Positions 34,284 to 43,566 are shown, counted from the first letter of the stretch. The stretch is DNA of 64,000 nucleotides from DASUXY01 sp036377675 (GCA_036377675.1 DASUXY010000040.1:1-64000); one strand, 5' to 3'. Notes: generated by a model from the letters alone, not told the origin. Numbers and translations: made by a program.

Positions 34284-35654
34284 TCACCCTTGGAAATGTT
34301 TATTTTTATCGCTAGCATACTTATTAATAAAAGCTTTCATTTCCTCTTTTTCCTTTTCGATATTAACTGCTTGTTTATTTTGTAATACACTCGTTTTTTG
34401 CTCTTTTTTACGTTCTTTAAACCATTCAGGAACGATATCAACAGATCGTTGTCGATGATTACGTTTAAAATTACGATTCGTTCGGTTAGCAGCAACTTTA
34501 CGATAACGATTTTTCTCATTTTTAGCAAATTCCATCGCTTCTTTTGCTGTCTTTAGCTTTGCACGCGACCAGTGACTCGCTATTTTTTCTAAGTATGGTT
34601 TCGATAATTTCATATTCGATTGTAATAACACGTAGTGAATGAGTACGTTCATGACTGGAACAGGTAACCCTTGAGAAGTCATTACTTCTCGAATCGCTTT
34701 CATATCTTGTTCTGAAGCTTGATTACCACTGGATAGATCAGCTAACAATTGTTGTGGAGAAATTGTTTCCAGCTCATGAATCAATTGTTCCTCTTTTGTT
34801 CTCGGTTGTTCGACTTTCGTTTGCTCTACTTTTGATTCATTTTTTGTCATTAATTGAATCGGTTGTTGGTACTTTGCTTTAAACAAATCATGACACGCTT
34901 CTTTAAACTCCTCAATGCTCAGTACATGTTCTTCGGTCAATGCCCAGAGGAGTGCCTTTTCAATCTCATAAAATGTTAATTCGTACAATACTTTCATCTG
35001 TTTAATAATGCGTTTATTACTTTTCGTCAATACTTTTTTAGCTGGAATCATCTGTTTCTTTAACATTTGTTCCAACCACCCAAAGTCAATGGTCTCTAGG
35101 ACAGGCCCTCGTTCATCCGGCATTTTATTTATCGTTTGTACATGTTCCATCGAGGGGTGAACGGTTTGAAATACTTCATTAAATGAAGTTGTTATTTGTT
35201 GATAGTCTTCTTTCTGTTGATCGATGTCAGTAGTAAAATGAGATTTTAAATGATTGTATTTCAATTCACCAATGTGATGGTAGAGAAGTTGTGAAAGCAT
35301 GGCATCTTGAAAAAAACGATTCGGTGAAAAAGGGCTGATTAATTCATATAGATAGCTTTTTGTCGGTTCGGTTTTTTCATAGGTTTTCAATAATCCAATG
35401 CCCTCCAATTTCAACCGCGCTTGATAAAGATCATCTAATGGTAAATTTAAATAGTTCATCAACGTATGATGGGTTTGTAAACTTTCACCTTGTAAGTCAA
35501 TCTCATGAAGCAACGTTTGATAGAGAGCCATTGCATGAATGCCGATTAAAGGTTGATATAAGTGTGTTAACGACTTCGCATAATCGATTGGTAAACTTCC
35601 ACAAAGCGAGACATAATATCCATCGACCGGTAAAATCTTCCCGATATGTTGCAT
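34284..35654 (-). CDS. dnaB: Replication initiation and membrane attachment protein DnaB
   Basis: A 456-residue Bacillus-type DnaB (helicase co-loader, unrelated to the E. coli helicase of that name). The N-terminal winged-helix DDBH1 domain begins MQHIGKILPVDGYYV and contains LTHLYQPLIGIHAMALYQTLL. The DnaD-like DDBH2 domain near residues 300-380 includes PVPVMNVLIHYVLLQ. The tail is lysine-rich. The start is ATG 35654, after AAAGGGATG. The frame is open to 35738 but that would overlap nrdR. It is the second gene of nrdR-dnaB-dnaI. Confidence 0.9.
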   Translation of the reverse strand: MQHIGKILPVDGYYVSLCGSLPIDYAKSLTHLYQPLIGIHAMALYQTLLHEIDLQGESLQTHHTLMNYLNLPLDDLYQARLKLEGIGLLKTYEKTEPTKSYLYELISPFSPNRFFQDAMLSQLLYHHIGELKYNHLKSHFTTDIDQQKEDYQQITTSFNEVFQTVHPSMEHVQTINKMPDERGPVLETIDFGWLEQMLKKQMIPAKKVLTKSNKRIIKQMKVLYELTFYEIEKALLWALTEEHVLSIEEFKEACHDLFKAKYQQPIQLMTKNESKVEQTKVEQPRTKEEQLIHELETISPQQLLADLSSGNQASEQDMKAIREVMTSQGLPVPVMNVLIHYVLLQSNMKLSKPYLEKIASHWSRAKLKTAKEAMEFAKNEKNRYRKVAANRTNRNFKRNHRQRSVDIVPEWFKERKKEQKTSVLQNKQAVNIEKEKEEMKAFINKYASDKNKHFQG

Positions 35655-35737
35655 GTGCACATCCCTTTCTGTGTAATCTTCACAATCTATCACATCATCG
35701 TTCCTATAAACAAAAAGAGCCGTGATTTGTTGGCTCA

Positions 35738-36211
35738 TCAGGAATCTTTATCGTGGTCATCGGTTTCAATTAATTCTTTTAATTCTTGCATAAAAACACT
35801 TAAATCTTTAAACTGGCGATAGACTGATGCAAATCGTACATAAGCAACTTCATCGATATGTGAAAGTCGCTTCATGACTAGTTCACCTATATCTTTACTT
35901 TTGATTTCTGATACACCTGTATTTCGAATTTCACGCTCAACCTCAATGGCAAGGTTTTCTATCGTTTCAATAGATACAGGGCGCTTTTCACAAGCTTTGA
36001 TTAATCCTCGAATCAGTTTCTTTCGACTGTACTCTTGGCGAGCACCATCTTTTTTAACAACAATTAATGGTATTTCTTCGATACGCTCAAACGTCGTAAA
36101 TCGGAACCCACACCGTTCACATTCTCTTCGCCTACGAATGGAACGTCCGTCTTCGATAGGTCGTGAGTCCAAAACTCTCGTACTCTTATATTGGCAATTT
36201 GAACATTTCAT
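35738..36211 (-). CDS. nrdR: Transcriptional repressor NrdR
   Basis: A 157-residue repressor of ribonucleotide reductase genes. The N-terminal zinc ribbon (MKCSNCQYKSTRVLDSR and ECERCGFRFTTFERIE) is followed by an ATP-cone (VVKKDGARQEYSRKKLIRGL) that senses ATP/dATP. The start is ATG 36211, after TTGGGGT. The in-frame codon at 36226 is discarded because MKCSNC is the family N-terminus. It lies upstream of dnaB, as in B. subtilis. Confidence 0.95.
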   Translation of the reverse strand: MKCSNCQYKSTRVLDSRPIEDGRSIRRRRECERCGFRFTTFERIEEIPLIVVKKDGARQEYSRKKLIRGLIKACEKRPVSIETIENLAIEVEREIRNTGVSEIKSKDIGELVMKRLSHIDEVAYVRFASVYRQFKDLSVFMQELKELIETDDHDKDS

Positions 36212-36516
36212 GTTGTTTAACCCCAATTTCTTTATCCTTTTCCATATATGGATGACTCATAATAATCGTCCATATTATCACGAAATATTTTTAAAATCAA
36301 CTTCATATCGCTCTACCATTAAATAGAAATAAATACAGTTTAAATCTCTTTATATTTTAACATGTTTTTTAAAATTCGACTAATAAAGTGAGATTTCACT
36401 CCGTTATATAGGAAATTTTCCCTATATTGATTGTTTAACAGAGCAAGTTCATAAAATAGTCTTGTTAGCCTCTATTCATTTTTTACCTACTTCAGAAACT
36501 TACTTCTCTATCGTCT
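36212..36516. other. Intergenic region upstream of nrdR
   Basis: About 300 AT-rich bases without a convincing gene. B. subtilis has speD in this neighbourhood, and no trace of it is seen. A near-palindrome of the form ATATAGG-N8-CCTATAT is at 36406-36427. No full promoter could be assigned with confidence. Confidence 0.6.
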
Positions 36517-36571
36517 TAAAAACAAACAGGATTGAACGTTCAAGTGTGTATGAATGTTCAATCCTGTTTGT
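36517..36571 (-). terminator. gapB terminator
   Basis: ACAAACAGGATTGAAC (36522-36537) pairs with GTTCAATCCTGTTTGT (36556-36571) to give a 16-bp perfect stem, followed on the minus strand by TTTTTAAG. It lies 30 bases beyond the gapB stop. Confidence 0.88.
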
Positions 36572-36603
36572 CTTTATCTTTAATTTATTGATGATGACTC
36601 ATT

Positions 36604-37611
36604 TTATAATTGTTTACCTACATATTTTGTTAAGTCTACAACGCGTGCTGAATAACCCCATTCATTATCATACCAAGCGAGTACTTTAATCTTATGATCA
36701 TCCATCACCATCGTTGAGAGTCCATCAATAATCGCTGAATTTTCTGTTGTTGTAAAATCAATCGAAACGAGAGGTTCGTTACTATATTGGATAATCCCTT
36801 TCATGTCGCTAGCTTCCGCATTTTTAAATGTGTCATTGACTTCATCTACGGTAACCGCTTTTTCAACATCAACGACTAAATCGACTAATGAAACGTTCGG
36901 AGTTGGTACCCGAAGTGCCATACCGTGTAGTTTTCCTTCAAGATGAGGAAGAACGATTCCAAGTGCTTTAGCTGCTCCTGTTGATGTTGGTATAATCGAC
37001 TGTGTACATCCACGAGCTCTACGTAAATCTTTATGTGGATTATCCAAGTTCTTTTGATCATTCGTAAACGCGTGAACAGTCGTCATCAATCCATTTTTAA
37101 TTGTAAACTGCTCATCAAGCACTTTTACGACAGGTGCTAAGCAGTTTGTCGTACATGAAGCATTTGAGATAACATCGTCACTGTCTGGAACGTATGTTTC
37201 CTCATTTACACCCATGACAATCGTTCGATCTACATCTTTACCTGGGGCCGTAATAACGACTTTTTTCGCACCTGCTTGGAGGTGTAATCCAGCACCTTCT
37301 TTTGTTCGAAAAGCGCCTGTTGCTTCAATAACAATATCAATGTTGTTTTCTTTCCACGGTAACTTTTCAGGTTCACGGGAAGCGAACAACAATACTTTTT
37401 TACCATCGACTTCAAGTCCATCAGAAAGCGCTTTTACATCACCTTCGAAAGTCCCATGAACACTATCATATTTGACAAGATGTGCAAGTGTTTCTGGAGG
37501 ATAACTTGCATTGATTGCTACAACCTCTAACTGATCATCATTTATCGCTTGACGAAAGACCATTCGTCCAATTCTTCCAAATCCATTAATGGCAATTCGG
37601 GTTTTACTCAT
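36604..37611 (-). CDS. gapB: Glyceraldehyde-3-phosphate dehydrogenase, GapB type
   Basis: A 335-residue enzyme. The Rossmann motif AINGFGRIGRMVFR and the catalytic Cys in SNASCTTNCLAP are present, with the later AFTNDQKNLDNPHKDLRRARG as in GapB rather than GapA. GapB works in the gluconeogenic direction, preferring NADP. The identification is supported by location next to coaE and nrdR and by two CcpN-type boxes at the promoter. The start is ATG 37611, seven bases after AGGAGG. The 32 in-frame codons upstream run through the promoter and are not coding. Confidence 0.94.
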   Translation of the reverse strand: MSKTRIAINGFGRIGRMVFRQAINDDQLEVVAINASYPPETLAHLVKYDSVHGTFEGDVKALSDGLEVDGKKVLLFASREPEKLPWKENNIDIVIEATGAFRTKEGAGLHLQAGAKKVVITAPGKDVDRTIVMGVNEETYVPDSDDVISNASCTTNCLAPVVKVLDEQFTIKNGLMTTVHAFTNDQKNLDNPHKDLRRARGCTQSIIPTSTGAAKALGIVLPHLEGKLHGMALRVPTPNVSLVDLVVDVEKAVTVDEVNDTFKNAEASDMKGIIQYSNEPLVSIDFTTTENSAIIDGLSTMVMDDHKIKVLAWYDNEWGYSARVVDLTKYVGKQL

Positions 37612-37627
37612 TTGTCGTCCTCCTATA

Positions 37628-37671
37628 TGTGCTATACTTATGAACTTTATAACCATTAATAGTATAGCATA
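37628..37671. promoter_or_regulatory. Two CcpN boxes upstream of gapB
   Basis: TGTGCTATACT on the plus strand (37628-37638) and TATGCTATACT on the minus strand (complement of 37661-37671) each fit the CcpN consensus TRTGHYATAYW in every position. They are inverted relative to each other with 22 bp between them. The upstream copy contains the likely -10 TATACT. CcpN represses gapB and pckA when glucose is present in B. subtilis, so the same control is inferred here. Confidence 0.75.
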
Positions 37672-37812
37672 ATAAAGTATAAAATGTACTTTTATTTTAG
37701 AGTTCATCGTTTCGTAAAATACATAATAACACCTTCTCGCTTTAACATGCCAACTTACCTATACAGAGAAGATGATTTTAATGACTCTGTACATGGAGAT
37801 CATGGATATCCC

Positions 37813-38412
37813 TTAGAGCACGTTCCATTGTTTTAAGAGTGCTTGTAATTGTTGATACGACTCATATTTAGTTCCATTGTTATCGATAACTGCATCTGCC
37901 AATTTAGCTTTTTCGCGGATGGACATCTGTGCATCAATCCGCTTTTGAGCTTCTTCTTCTGTATATTCATCACGATCCATCAGGCGCTCTAACTGAACGG
38001 AAGGATCGACATAAACGACAATTGTCCGATCGACATAATGCGTTAAATTACTTTCATACAGCAGAGGAATATCAAGTACGACACATCGTTCACCTCGTTC
38101 AACAAAACGATCGCGTCGCTCTAACATTTTTTTTCTAATAGCTGGATGGACTATACCGTTTAATATTTTGCGTTGTTCGTCATCTGAAAAAACAATTTCC
38201 CCAAGTTTTTTACGATCGAGGGTTAAATCTTTACGTAAAATGTCTTTTCCAAAATGATGAACAATTTCTTCATAAGCTCTTTCACCAGGTTCAACGACTT
38301 CTCTTGCTATTTTATCGGCATCGATAACTGGGATCTTTAAATCATCGAACATTAAAGATACGGTGCTCTTTCCACTTGCAATGCTACCGGTCAATCCAAT
38401 AATTAATGTCAT
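37813..38412 (-). CDS. coaE: Dephospho-CoA kinase
   Basis: A 199-residue P-loop kinase catalysing the last step of coenzyme A synthesis. The Walker A is IGLTGSIASGKSTV at the N-terminus. The CoaE-specific DADKIAREV, VLDIPLLYES and the lid region RLMDRDEYTEEEAQKRI are all there. The start is ATG 38412, nine bases after GGGAGG. The in-frame ATG at 38466 would overlap mutM. It is co-transcribed with mutM and polA. The ytaF gene found between mutM and coaE in B. subtilis is missing here. Confidence 0.95.
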   Translation of the reverse strand: MTLIIGLTGSIASGKSTVSLMFDDLKIPVIDADKIAREVVEPGERAYEEIVHHFGKDILRKDLTLDRKKLGEIVFSDDEQRKILNGIVHPAIRKKMLERRDRFVERGERCVVLDIPLLYESNLTHYVDRTIVVYVDPSVQLERLMDRDEYTEEEAQKRIDAQMSIREKAKLADAVIDNNGTKYESYQQLQALLKQWNVL

Positions 38413-38425
38413 CTCCGAGTCCTCC

Positions 38426-39250
38426 CTATCTTTGGCAAATTGTGCATAAGTGTGTTCCTCGTCCACCCACTTTAATCTTTACAATTGGACGACTACACGT
38501 TTGACATGGTTCATTTTCTTTTCCATAAACAAATAGGTCTTGCTGGAACATTCCCATATCACCTTGTCCATTTACGTAAGAGCGAATCGTCGTACCACCT
38601 TTTTCTACTGCGGAACGTAATGTTTTTGTCGCTTGTTCCTGAATTAATTTTACTTCTTGAGGGGTTAACTCGTTTGCTCGTTTAAGTGGATGGATATTTG
38701 CTTTAAATAGTGTTTCATCAACATAAATATTTCCTAACCCCGAAACGATTGATTGATCAAGTAATGCTGTTTTTATCGCCCGACTGGTCCGCTGCAGCTT
38801 TTCACTAAAATACGTATACGTAAACGTTTCTTCGAAAGGGTCTGGTCCAAGTTGGTTTAGCGGTTTTTGTATTTGTTCCTCGCCTTTTTTAAAAAGATGC
38901 ATCGTTCCAAATTTACGAACATCATTGTAGCGAAGCTCTTCTCCATTCGTAAATGAGAAGATAATATGTGTATGTTTTTTTATTGGTTCTTGTTGTGGGT
39001 GGACACTGTATTTCCCTTCCATTCTTAAATGAGAAACGAGTGTGTAATCATCCAGTTCAAATAATAAAAATTTCCCTTTCCGTCCAATATCGTGAATCGT
39101 TTGTCCAACTAACAAATGTTTAAATCGCTCCGTATCATTTGGTACCTTTACGATATTAGGCCAATGTACGTGGACATATTCGATGGACTGATTCACAACA
39201 AATCGCTTTAACGTTTTTCGAATCGTTTCTACCTCTGGTAATTCCGGCAT
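38426..39250 (-). CDS. mutM: Formamidopyrimidine-DNA glycosylase
   Basis: A 274-residue bifunctional glycosylase/AP lyase that removes 8-oxoguanine. After Met removal the catalytic Pro and Glu start PELPEVETIRKTL. The conserved lysine is in LRMEGKYSV. The H2TH domain (GLGNIYVDETLFKANIHPL) and the zinc finger CQTCSRPIVKIKVGGRGTHL-CTIC are intact. It lies 12 nt after polA and 14 nt before coaE, forming a repair/CoA operon. Confidence 0.97.
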   Translation of the reverse strand: MPELPEVETIRKTLKRFVVNQSIEYVHVHWPNIVKVPNDTERFKHLLVGQTIHDIGRKGKFLLFELDDYTLVSHLRMEGKYSVHPQQEPIKKHTHIIFSFTNGEELRYNDVRKFGTMHLFKKGEEQIQKPLNQLGPDPFEETFTYTYFSEKLQRTSRAIKTALLDQSIVSGLGNIYVDETLFKANIHPLKRANELTPQEVKLIQEQATKTLRSAVEKGGTTIRSYVNGQGDMGMFQQDLFVYGKENEPCQTCSRPIVKIKVGGRGTHLCTICQR

Positions 39251-39261
39251 CCTTCTCCCCC

Positions 39262-41898
39262 TTATGTTGCATCATACCAAGTAGATCCGTACGTATAATC
39301 AACCTTTAGTGGAACATTCAACGTAACCGTCTGCTGCATAATGTCGACGACAATCTGTTTCAATTGTTCCAACTCTTGCTGTGGTGCTTCTAAAATAATT
39401 TCGTCATGTACTTGGAGCAGCATGCGCGCCTGAAAGTGCTCGCTTTTGATTTTTTCATGTACTTCAATCATAGCCTTTTTAATAATGTCAGCTGCACTTC
39501 CTTGGATTGGAGTGTTAATGGCTGTCCGTTCCGCAAAACTACGTCGATTGAAGTTGCTACTCGTAATTTCCGGTAAATATCTTCGACGATTCATCAATGT
39601 CGTTACATAGCCTTTATGCTTTGCTTCTTGAACAATTTCATCCATATATTTTCGTACCCCTGGATAACTAGCGAAATACCGTTCGATAAACTGCTTCGCT
39701 TCTTTACGAGTTATACCGAGGTTTTGAGAAAGGCCATAATCACTGATTCCATAGACAATGCCGAAGTTGACTGTTTTTGCTTGTCTACGCATACTTGGAC
39801 TTACTTCATCTTGATTCACGTGAAAAACGTCCATCGCGGTCTGTGTATGAATATCCATGTCATTGTTAAAGGCGTTAATCAGACGTTCATCGTTAGAAAT
39901 GTGAGCGAGTACACGTAGCTCAATTTGTGAATAGTCCGCGGCAAATAAGATCCAGTCGTCTTTTTCAGGTATAAAGGCTTGGCGAATTTTTCGCCCTTCT
40001 TCTAAACGGATCGGGATATTTTGTAAATTTGGATCCGTAGAACTTAATCTTCCCGTTTGTGTCAAAGCTTGATTAAACTGCGTATGAATTTTTCCTGTTT
40101 TTTCATTAACAACTTTTAGAAGACCTTCAATATACGTTGATTGCAACTTTTTCAGTTGACGATACAGTAAAATCTTTGGAATAATTTCATGTTGATCTTG
40201 GATTTTTTCTAAGACGTCTGCTGCAGTCGAATATCCTGTTTTCGTTTTCCGAATGACAGGTAGTTTCAGCTTTTCAAATAAAATAGGTCCCAATTGTTTT
40301 GGAGAGTTTAAGTTAAATGTTTCTCCGGCTAATTGATACACATCTTCTTCAATTTCATCTAATCTCTTCTTTAATTGTGTACCCATGTTTTTTAAATGGT
40401 CTATGTTCACTTTAATTCCTGTGAACTCCATCTCGCCTAAAATTAAAGCAAGAGGCATTTCTAATTCTTTTAAGAGCTTGTACTGTTCATTTTCATGTAA
40501 AAGCTTTGTAATTTCCGGTTCCATCTCGGCTAAGAGAGTTGTTTTACGAACGACGTGCTCCGCTAGTACGGATTGCTCAGGAGTTTTTAATTTAGCACCC
40601 TTTCCATACACTTCTTCGTCAAATAACACGTCTTTTTTATTCAGGCGATGGGCAATATCAGGTATGCTATGATAGGTCTCACCAGGATTAAGTAAATAGG
40701 AGGCTAATAACATGTCAAATGTAATTCCCTGTATGTGAATCCCTCTTTTAAGTAAAGATACAAATGTTTTTTTCGTATCAAAAAGGACTTTCTTTTGCTG
40801 CGGATCTTCTGCCCATTTTTTGAAGGTTTCGGATGTAAGAGCCTTCTCTTTCGGTAAAAAATACGCTTTTTGTTCATTGACGATTCCAATTCCTTCAATC
40901 GGTGCATCATGGTAATCGTCCGTAATCATTTCTATGAACAATGCTTCATGTCCCGTAAAGATTTGTGGTGTAACTTCGTCGACGATTGAATAGTCAATCG
41001 TCCGTAGCTCTTTATGAGTGGATACACCTTCTCCTTCACCTTCCAGCCGATCGAGTAATGATTTAAAGCCTAACTCTTTAAAGAGATTATAAACTTGGTC
41101 TGTTTGAAATCCACTATATTTTAATTGGTCTAGGCTAATTTCAACCGGTGACTGACGATTAATCGTTACGAGTTCTTTACTCATAAAGGCATCATCTTTA
41201 TATTTTTTTAAATTTTCCTTTAATCGTTTACCGCTAATTTCATCGACATGCTCGTATACATCCTCAAGGGATTGATACTGTTTAAGTAATTTTTGGGCTG
41301 TTTTTTCTCCTACTCCCGGAACCCCAGGAATATTATCGGATGAATCACCCATTAAAGCCTTAAAATCAATGACTTGATCGGAGCTAATGCCTAACTTTTC
41401 TTTGAGGGTGTCCGGGGTGTAAGCTTCAACTTCACTTACTCCTTTTTTTGTAACATAAACGGTTACTTGATCGGTCACCAGTTGAAGCAAGTCTTTGTCA
41501 CCAGAAATAACCGTCACATCCCAGTTTTGTTCATTTCCTTGCTTGGCAAGCGTTCCAATAATATCGTCACCTTCATATTGATCTAATTCGTAATGGGGGA
41601 TGCCAAAAGCATCCAACAGCTCTTTAGCGATGGGAAACTGCTCAGATAGCTCTGGGGGGGTTTTTTGACGACCACCTTTATAATCCTTATACGTCTTATG
41701 ACGAAACGTTGTTTTACCTGCATCAAAGGCTACGAGAATGTGGGTCGGTTTTTCTTCTTCTAAAATACGTAAGAGGATATTCGTAAACCCATAAACAGCA
41801 TTCGTATATACACCTTTATCGTTATTCAGTAAAGGTAGTGCAAAAAACGCACGGTAAATAATACTATTTCCATCAATTAACACTAACTTTTTCGACAT
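39262..41898 (-). CDS. polA: DNA polymerase I
   Basis: An 878-residue enzyme for Okazaki fragment maturation and repair. It has an N-terminal 5' nuclease domain (VLIDGNSIIYRAFFAL; GDKDLLQLV; LMGDSSDNIPGVPGVGEKTA), a 3'-5' exonuclease-like domain and a palm with DYSQIELRVLAH and VHDEIILEAP. The exonuclease motif that in E. coli reads FDTET is here FIEMITDDY, lacking the metal-binding Asp/Glu, so proofreading is probably absent, as in other Bacillus Pol I. The start is ATG 41898, eight bases after AGGAGG. A run of G7 followed by T6 (41654-41666, plus strand) lies inside the coding region. Confidence 0.97.
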   Translation of the reverse strand: MSKKLVLIDGNSIIYRAFFALPLLNNDKGVYTNAVYGFTNILLRILEEEKPTHILVAFDAGKTTFRHKTYKDYKGGRQKTPPELSEQFPIAKELLDAFGIPHYELDQYEGDDIIGTLAKQGNEQNWDVTVISGDKDLLQLVTDQVTVYVTKKGVSEVEAYTPDTLKEKLGISSDQVIDFKALMGDSSDNIPGVPGVGEKTAQKLLKQYQSLEDVYEHVDEISGKRLKENLKKYKDDAFMSKELVTINRQSPVEISLDQLKYSGFQTDQVYNLFKELGFKSLLDRLEGEGEGVSTHKELRTIDYSIVDEVTPQIFTGHEALFIEMITDDYHDAPIEGIGIVNEQKAYFLPKEKALTSETFKKWAEDPQQKKVLFDTKKTFVSLLKRGIHIQGITFDMLLASYLLNPGETYHSIPDIAHRLNKKDVLFDEEVYGKGAKLKTPEQSVLAEHVVRKTTLLAEMEPEITKLLHENEQYKLLKELEMPLALILGEMEFTGIKVNIDHLKNMGTQLKKRLDEIEEDVYQLAGETFNLNSPKQLGPILFEKLKLPVIRKTKTGYSTAADVLEKIQDQHEIIPKILLYRQLKKLQSTYIEGLLKVVNEKTGKIHTQFNQALTQTGRLSSTDPNLQNIPIRLEEGRKIRQAFIPEKDDWILFAADYSQIELRVLAHISNDERLINAFNNDMDIHTQTAMDVFHVNQDEVSPSMRRQAKTVNFGIVYGISDYGLSQNLGITRKEAKQFIERYFASYPGVRKYMDEIVQEAKHKGYVTTLMNRRRYLPEITSSNFNRRSFAERTAINTPIQGSAADIIKKAMIEVHEKIKSEHFQARMLLQVHDEIILEAPQQELEQLKQIVVDIMQQTVTLNVPLKVDYTYGSTWYDAT

Positions 41899-42048
41899 TA
41901 AAAAAGCCTCCTCGGTCACTACTATTAGCTATTCTATCATTATTCGTCAGGAAGATAAAAAAAATGAGTATCCTTTTGCAAACCGTTGTTGAATTCGCTT
42001 TTTTGTTGAACGATTATTCGATTCATTTCAATCTTATGGAATCTTTAC

Positions 42049-42089
42049 ATAAAAATAAACCACCGACTGTAAAAAAAAGGTGGTTTATT
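42049..42089 (-). terminator. phoPR terminator
   Basis: AATAAACCACC (42054-42064) pairs perfectly with GGTGGTTTATT (42079-42089), followed on the minus strand by TTTTTATG. It lies about 90 bases past the phoR stop, before polA. Confidence 0.87.
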
Positions 42090-42180
42090 AAACGGTAAAT
42101 TTTCACATCAGTATATTAAATGATCTGTTATCAAAGTGAGGTCTGCGTCAGAATGTACGATCCTCTCTTTACGGCGTAGC

Positions 42181-43566
42181 TTACGGTTCCTCTTTTTCGT
42201 GCTCTTTTGGTAAATAAACTGTAAATGTTGAACCTTTGTTCAATTCGCTGTCTACCGTAACTTTACCATTATGGACCTCAACGATATGTTTTACAATTGC
42301 TAAACCTAAGCCTGTTCCTCCCGTATTTCGACTTCTCGCTTGATCGACGCGATAAAACCTTTCAAACAATCGAGGTATATCTTCTTTATCAATACCTATA
42401 CCTGTATCCGTAATTTTAAAACGTATATACTCTTTTTCAGCTCCGATTTCAAGATTTACTTCTCCTTCACTCGGTGTATAATTCACAGCATTTGTCAACA
42501 GATTTAATAAGATTTGCTTGAGCATCTCCTCATCTGCCTGCAATGAAAGATCTTCAGATTGTAAATCAATCGTAAACGCTATTCCTTTTTGTTTTGCTTG
42601 ATGTTCAATGATTGGCGAAATATCGTGTAAAATTAACGAAACGTCGATATGCGTAAACGATACATAAGGATTTTCTCGTTCTAATTTTGATAACGTTAAT
42701 AAATCTGACACGATGACTTCAACACGCTTGCTTTCTTCAAAAATGATATGTAAAAATTGTTTCGTTTGCTCTTCATCTAAATTACCTTCAAGCAAAGTTT
42801 CAGCAAAGCCGCTTATCGAGGTAATCGGCGTTTTCAATTCATGGGAGACATTCGCAACAAAATCTTTACGCATAATTTCTAATTTTTTCAGCTCGGTAAT
42901 ATCATAAAGGACGAGCACTGCACCATTCAACATGTTGCGTTCATTAAAAATCGGTGCCCCAACAACTTCAATATGCCGCTCATTCATCGAGCTTTTACGC
43001 GTAAAATAATCCTTTACGTTCTTTTCATATAAAAATGTTTCTTGAACGGTATGATGTATTCGTTCATTATCGATGACTTCATAATATAAATGGCCGATAT
43101 AATCACTTTTCGTCTTTCCAAACATATGTAAAAATTTACGGTTTACTAAATGAATATAGCCTTTTTCATCGATTAAAACCAAACCACTTTCAGAATTGTG
43201 AATGACTGTTAACAATTGCTTTGCTTTAATATCTTCTTGAATCGAAAGTTCACTTAAATTACGAGCTAACATATTAATTTTGTAACTTAAATCTGCCATC
43301 ATTCCCTGCGCTGGATCATGAACTCTCGTACGATAATTACCTTGCACGAGTTTATCTACGGCTTCTGATGCTTTTTTTATCGGTTTCATATACCGATCGT
43401 ATATATGCAGTATTATTACCGTTAAAATGATAAATTCAATGCCTTTAATCGCAATTAAAATGATAACATGGTTCGTTAGTTTGCTTTGAATCGCCCCGGT
43501 AATAAATATGAAGAGTAAAATCCCAATCATATAGGAGATGAGTGGTTTGGTAAATAATGAACGCAT
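42181..43566 (-). CDS. phoR: Sensor histidine kinase PhoR, short form
   Basis: A 461-residue kinase paired with PhoP. Two membrane helices (about residues 7-26 and 33-56) are separated by only a few residues. They are followed by HAMP, PAS (near 115-225), HisKA with the phospho-acceptor His in VSHELKTPITS, and HATPase_c with N (LLTNAVNYTP), G1 (TDTGIGI) and G2 (GTGLGLAIV) boxes. B. subtilis PhoR is near 580 residues and has an extracytoplasmic sensing domain between the two helices. That domain is missing here. The start overlaps the phoP stop by one base. Phosphate control is inferred from PhoP pairing and locus. Confidence 0.9.
   Translation of the reverse strand: MRSLFTKPLISYMIGILLFIFITGAIQSKLTNHVIILIAIKGIEFIILTVIILHIYDRYMKPIKKASEAVDKLVQGNYRTRVHDPAQGMMADLSYKINMLARNLSELSIQEDIKAKQLLTVIHNSESGLVLIDEKGYIHLVNRKFLHMFGKTKSDYIGHLYYEVIDNERIHHTVQETFLYEKNVKDYFTRKSSMNERHIEVVGAPIFNERNMLNGAVLVLYDITELKKLEIMRKDFVANVSHELKTPITSISGFAETLLEGNLDEEQTKQFLHIIFEESKRVEVIVSDLLTLSKLERENPYVSFTHIDVSLILHDISPIIEHQAKQKGIAFTIDLQSEDLSLQADEEMLKQILLNLLTNAVNYTPSEGEVNLEIGAEKEYIRFKITDTGIGIDKEDIPRLFERFYRVDQARSRNTGGTGLGLAIVKHIVEVHNGKVTVDSELNKGSTFTVYLPKEHEKEEP

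Noticed and set aside
36462..36689. 75-codon plus-strand frame across the gapB terminator
   Set aside because: It crosses the gapB terminator and the 3' end of gapB on the opposite strand, without a ribosome site.
37612..37707. In-frame 32-codon extension of gapB
   Set aside because: It runs through the CcpN boxes and promoter. MSKTRIAINGFG with AGGAGG is the normal GapB start.
39262..41898. Proofreading-competent Pol I
   Set aside because: The exonuclease motif lacks the metal-binding acidic pair, which is normal for Bacillus Pol I and not a novelty.
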